Assembly: GCA_030410095.1 (NCBI GenBank) | Contig: JAUFRC010000001.1 | Coordinates: 2,058,501-2,122,500, forward strand | Origin: Paracoccus cavernae | Lineage (GTDB): Bacteria; Pseudomonadota; Alphaproteobacteria; Rhodobacterales; Rhodobacteraceae | Direction: 5' to 3' | Length of the DNA stretch: 64,000 nt | In this document: positions 61,290-64,000 of the stretch, piece after piece | How positions within the stretch are numbered: the first letter of the stretch is position 1 | Layout of the letters: every line of letters begins with the position of its first letter | Translations under genes and position numbers: made by a program | Notes under the pieces: generated by a model | The model's database searches: none | What the model saw: only the letters and a program-made list of their open reading frames with translations | Told to the model about the DNA's origin: nothing

Positions 61290-61409
61290 GCGCCCGCCCG
61301 CACCCTCTCCACACAGCTTCGAGGGCCGCGCCGTTTGCGCGGCCCTTTCATTTGCATCGCCTAAACCCTTATTGCGACTTGACCTTACGGTTTTGGCGGC
61401 GCAGGTCTG

Positions 61410-62455
61410 ATGCTATCAGCCGCGAGTGCCATCATGGATCACCAAGCGCCGAAATCCGGCCCTGTCGCCACACCGGTTGCGACAGCCCTTTCCGCCGAGC
61501 CCCTCGCCTCTTCGGCCAATGCGGCGCCGGCCGAACCTCCGGTGGCGCAAACGCCGGCCGAGAAATCCGCGGCGGAGATCGCCCGCAGCCGTCAGGGCAA
61601 GGCGATCTTGTTGATGTGCCTCGTGTGTTTCACCTTCGGGATGCAGGACGGGTTCTCGCGTTATCTCGGCGGGAAATACTCGCCGATGTTCATCATCATG
61701 CTGCGCTTCTGGTTCATGGCGGTTTTCGTTGTCGTGCTGGCCATGCGCGCGCCGGGCGGGATCCGTGCGGCGGTGCATTCCAAACGGCCGGTTCTACAGG
61801 TGATTCGCGGCGTTCTTCTGGTGCTCGAGATCCTTGTCACGATCGAGGCTTTCGTCCGCCTCGGCCTGATCGACACCCATGCGATTTTCGCCTGTACGCC
61901 GCTTTTGGTGGTGGCTTTGTCGGGGCCGATCCTTGGCGAAAAGATCGGCTGGCGGCGCTGGGTCGCGGTCGGCGTGGATTTATGGGGATCCTGATCGTGC
62001 TCAACCCTTCGGGCGGGGTTTTGTCGTGGGATTCGGCCCTGCCCTTCCTGGGCGCGGTGATGTTCGCGATCTACGGGCTGCTCACGCGCATGGTCGGTCG
62101 CGACGATTCCGCAACCGTCAGCTTTTTCTGGACCAGCATCGTCGGCGCGATCACCGCGACCGTGCTTGGGATCTTCTGGCTGCAGCCGGTCGATCTGCCG
62201 GATGTGCCCTTGCTGCTCATTCTTTGCGCCGGTGCCGCGATCTCGCATTTCCTGCTGATCCGCGCCTACGAGATGGCCGAGGCCTCCAGCCTCCAGCCCT
62301 TCGCCTATACGCAGCTGGTCTGGGTCTCGATCATCGGGGTCTTGTTCTTTGACGAAAGGCTCGCGCCGAATGTGGCGCTTGGCGGGGCGATCGTGGTGGC
62401 CGCGGGCCTCTTTACCTGGTGGCGCACCCTGCAAAAGGCGCGTCAGGCGGGCTGA
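61410..62455 (+). CDS. DMT (EamA) superfamily transporter
   Basis: 348 residues after repair. An N-terminal, Ala/Pro-rich cytoplasmic tail of about 60 residues is followed by ten hydrophobic segments in two EamA repeats. Substrates of this family include amino acids, nucleotides and metabolites; nothing here decides between them. A G is missing near 61980 (GFMGILIVLNP expected). An alternative start at 61434 is possible. Confidence 0.88.
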
Positions 62456-62485
62456 GACGACCGCCTGACGCAACAACCACCAGAG

Positions 62486-63354
62486 CTAGCGCGCGCCGGC
62501 CAGACCGTTCAGCAAACGCAGCTCTTCGGTCGGAAGCACCAGGCTTGCCGCCGCGATATTCTGGCGCAAATGGCTGCGGCGCGAAGTGCCGGGGATCGGC
62601 AGGATGTTGGGGCTGCGCTGCAAGAGCCAGGCCAAAGCCACCTGTTGCGCGCTGGTCCCGAGCCGAGTCGCGACCCCGTTCAGCCCCTCCGACTGCAGCG
62701 GGCTGAAACCGCCGAGCGGGAAATAGGGTACATAGGCGATCCCGTCTTCGGCCAGAGCGTCGATCATCGCGTCGTCGCCGCGCTGGACAATGTTGTACAT
62801 GTTCTGCACGCATACCACCGGTGCCACATCGCGCGCCCGCGCCAACTGGTCGGGCGTCACCGTGCTGATGCCGATATGGCCGATCAGCCCTTCGTCCTGA
62901 AAAGCCCGCATCGCGCGCATCGGGGCCACGACATCATCCCCGGCCCGCCGATGCGCAGGTTGATGATCGGCACCTGCTCGAGGCCCAGCCGCTCGAGGTT
63001 TTCCATCACCGAGCGGCGCAGGAAATCGGTATCGAGGCTCAACAGCCATTCGCCGTGATCGTTGCGGTAGGCGCCGATCTTGCTGACCAGCGTCAGATCC
63101 GCCGGATAGGGCGCAAGTGCCTCGCGGATCAGGCGGTTGGTGACATAGGGACCGTAGAAGTCGCTGGTGTCGATATGGTTGATGCCCAAAGCGACCGCTT
63201 CGCGCAGGACGGCGCGGGCCTCGGCGGGATCGGCGGGCTCGCCGAAAACATGGGGACCGGCAAGCTGCATCGCGCCAAAACCCATGCGGTTCACGGTGAT
63301 CTCGGTACCGGGGAAGGTAAAGCGGCCGGCAGCGGCGGGATTTGGATCGGTCAT
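62486..63354 (-). CDS. aldo/keto reductase
   Basis: 289 residues after repair. NADPH-dependent carbonyl reductase. DTSDFYGPYVTN carries the catalytic Asp and Tyr; the Lys is in LVSKIG. At the usual His of the tetrad the sequence reads INLRIGGPG, so His is replaced, as in some AKR subfamilies (pyridoxal-reductase-like). A base is missing near 62939. I chose the start at 63354 because GGAGG lies 7 bases upstream. The substrate is unknown. Confidence 0.9.
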
Positions 63355-63480
63355 GCGCATTCCTCCTTGGGGCGGCAATTGGGGGCAGGCCTCGAGACAA
63401 GGTCTGGGGGCCGCGAATGCTCCGGCCTCCAGTAAGGACGATTGCGGCGCGGATGCAATCTCGGGCGGATGGCGCGGGGC

Positions 63481-64000
63481 TTAGGGCGTGGCCGTCTGCG
63501 GCGCGGGTGTTTCCTCGGCGGCGGCGGTGACGGCCGGTGTATCGGTACCCGTGTCGGGCGCGGCCGCAGGAAGCGCGGGCTGCGTCAGCACGCGGACGCT
63601 CGCGCCGCCACCAATCAGCGCCACGATCGCGCGCTGCGAGACCGGCGGGCGCGGCGAAAAAGCGAGACGGACCGGCGGTTGCGGCGGCACGGGCATGAGA
63701 CCGCCCCCGTCAGATCGAAGCTCGGCACGATCGGAGCGGGTTTGCCCATGATCCGCGCGCGGTAGACGGGCAGGGATTCGGCCACGCGCATGACATAGTT
63801 GCGCGTCTCGTCGAGCGGGATCAGCTCGACCCAATCGACCGGATCGGCATGGCGGCGCAGGTCGCCGAAATCGCCGAGCCAGCGCGCCGGACGCCCCGGC
63901 CCCGCGTTATAACCCGAGGAAACGAGCGCGATCGAGGTACCGAAACGGGTCTGGAGCCCGCGCAGATAGGCCGCGCCAAGCCGTGCATTGTAATCGGCAT
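63481..64000 (-). CDS. slt: soluble lytic murein transglycosylase, C-terminal part
   Basis: The gene enters from the right edge. ADYNARLGAAYLRGLQTRFG, then SSGYNAGPGRPARWLG and ELIPLDETRNYVMRV: this is the Slt70-type lysozyme-like catalytic domain (the N-A-G-P-G motif), which cleaves glycan strands with formation of 1,6-anhydro-MurNAc. An Ala/Pro-rich tail follows after a base missing near 63703. The catalytic Glu and N-terminus lie outside the window. Confidence 0.88.

Overview
The window is about 64 kb of GC-rich chromosomal DNA (my estimate is mid-60s % GC) from an alphaproteobacterium, almost certainly a Rhodobacterales / Rhodobacter–Paracoccus type organism. The evidence is gene content and order: argH–small lipoprotein–DUF2834-like–lysA–TIGR02302, ftsE–ftsX–plsC opposite a zinc-ribbon protein, a membrane-anchored ThiF/MoeB behind dut and infC, phaA–phaB, DUF465 and DUF2007 small proteins, and a MetR-like regulator opposite metF. 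I cannot name the genus. No phage, IS element, CRISPR array or conjugation gene is visible. Nearly everything is core metabolism and cell-envelope biology.

The main property of the sequence is technical. About 42 of roughly 62 genes are broken by small frameshifts. Every shift I resolved by hand is repaired by adding one or two bases; none clearly needs a base removed. Most sit in G or C runs. The rest include a striking set where GATTC or GAATC has become GATC. With those bases restored, the genes have normal lengths and intact active sites. I therefore annotate them as single CDS spans with probable consensus errors, not as pseudogenes. The GANTC-linked errors look like a footprint of CcrM-type adenine methylation on long-read base calling.

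Layout: 0–2.1 kb, the 3' part of pyruvate carboxylase. 2.1–6.2 kb, small membrane, SH3 and lipoprotein genes, a tandem pair of tRNA-Gly(GCC) genes each with promoter and terminator, and a 2-hydroxyacid dehydrogenase. 6.3–10.6 kb, an M3 oligopeptidase and infC–dut–thiF; infC starts with ATA. 11–12.7 kb, an Ala-rich membrane protein overlapping a glycosyltransferase-like gene. 13–16.4 kb, fabA–fabB–fabI and a hydrolase, the anaerobic-type unsaturated fatty-acid set. 16.3–18.3 kb, a LysR regulator, a small DUF1127-like gene and an AT-rich gene-free island with hairpins and a perfect FNR box. 18.3–26 kb, ettA, a sulfotransferase, an orphan 292-residue protein, rimO, a ClpP-like lipoprotein and an ABC-2 exporter.

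26–36.4 kb is a long leftward block: ftsE–ftsX–plsC–PPOX flavoprotein, TIGR02302, lysA and argH, mostly joined by start/stop overlaps. 36.4–43.1 kb holds tlpA, tag, an EAL phosphodiesterase, phaA–phaB (acetyl-CoA to 3-hydroxybutyryl-CoA), trmN6 and a polyprenyl diphosphate synthase. 43.3–50.4 kb is envelope-related: a class A PBP, mlaC–mlaA (outer-membrane lipid asymmetry), and a type I secretion ABC transporter with its HlyD adaptor but no visible cargo or outer-membrane channel. 50.5–57.1 kb: valS, DUF805, peroxiredoxin, a ferredoxin-reductase-like FAD enzyme, rsmD and an Lrp regulator. 57.2–64 kb: a DUF2235 hydrolase, metF with a divergent MetR-like regulator and a palindromic site between them, an inositol monophosphatase, a DMT exporter, an aldo/keto reductase and the C-terminus of a lytic transglycosylase.
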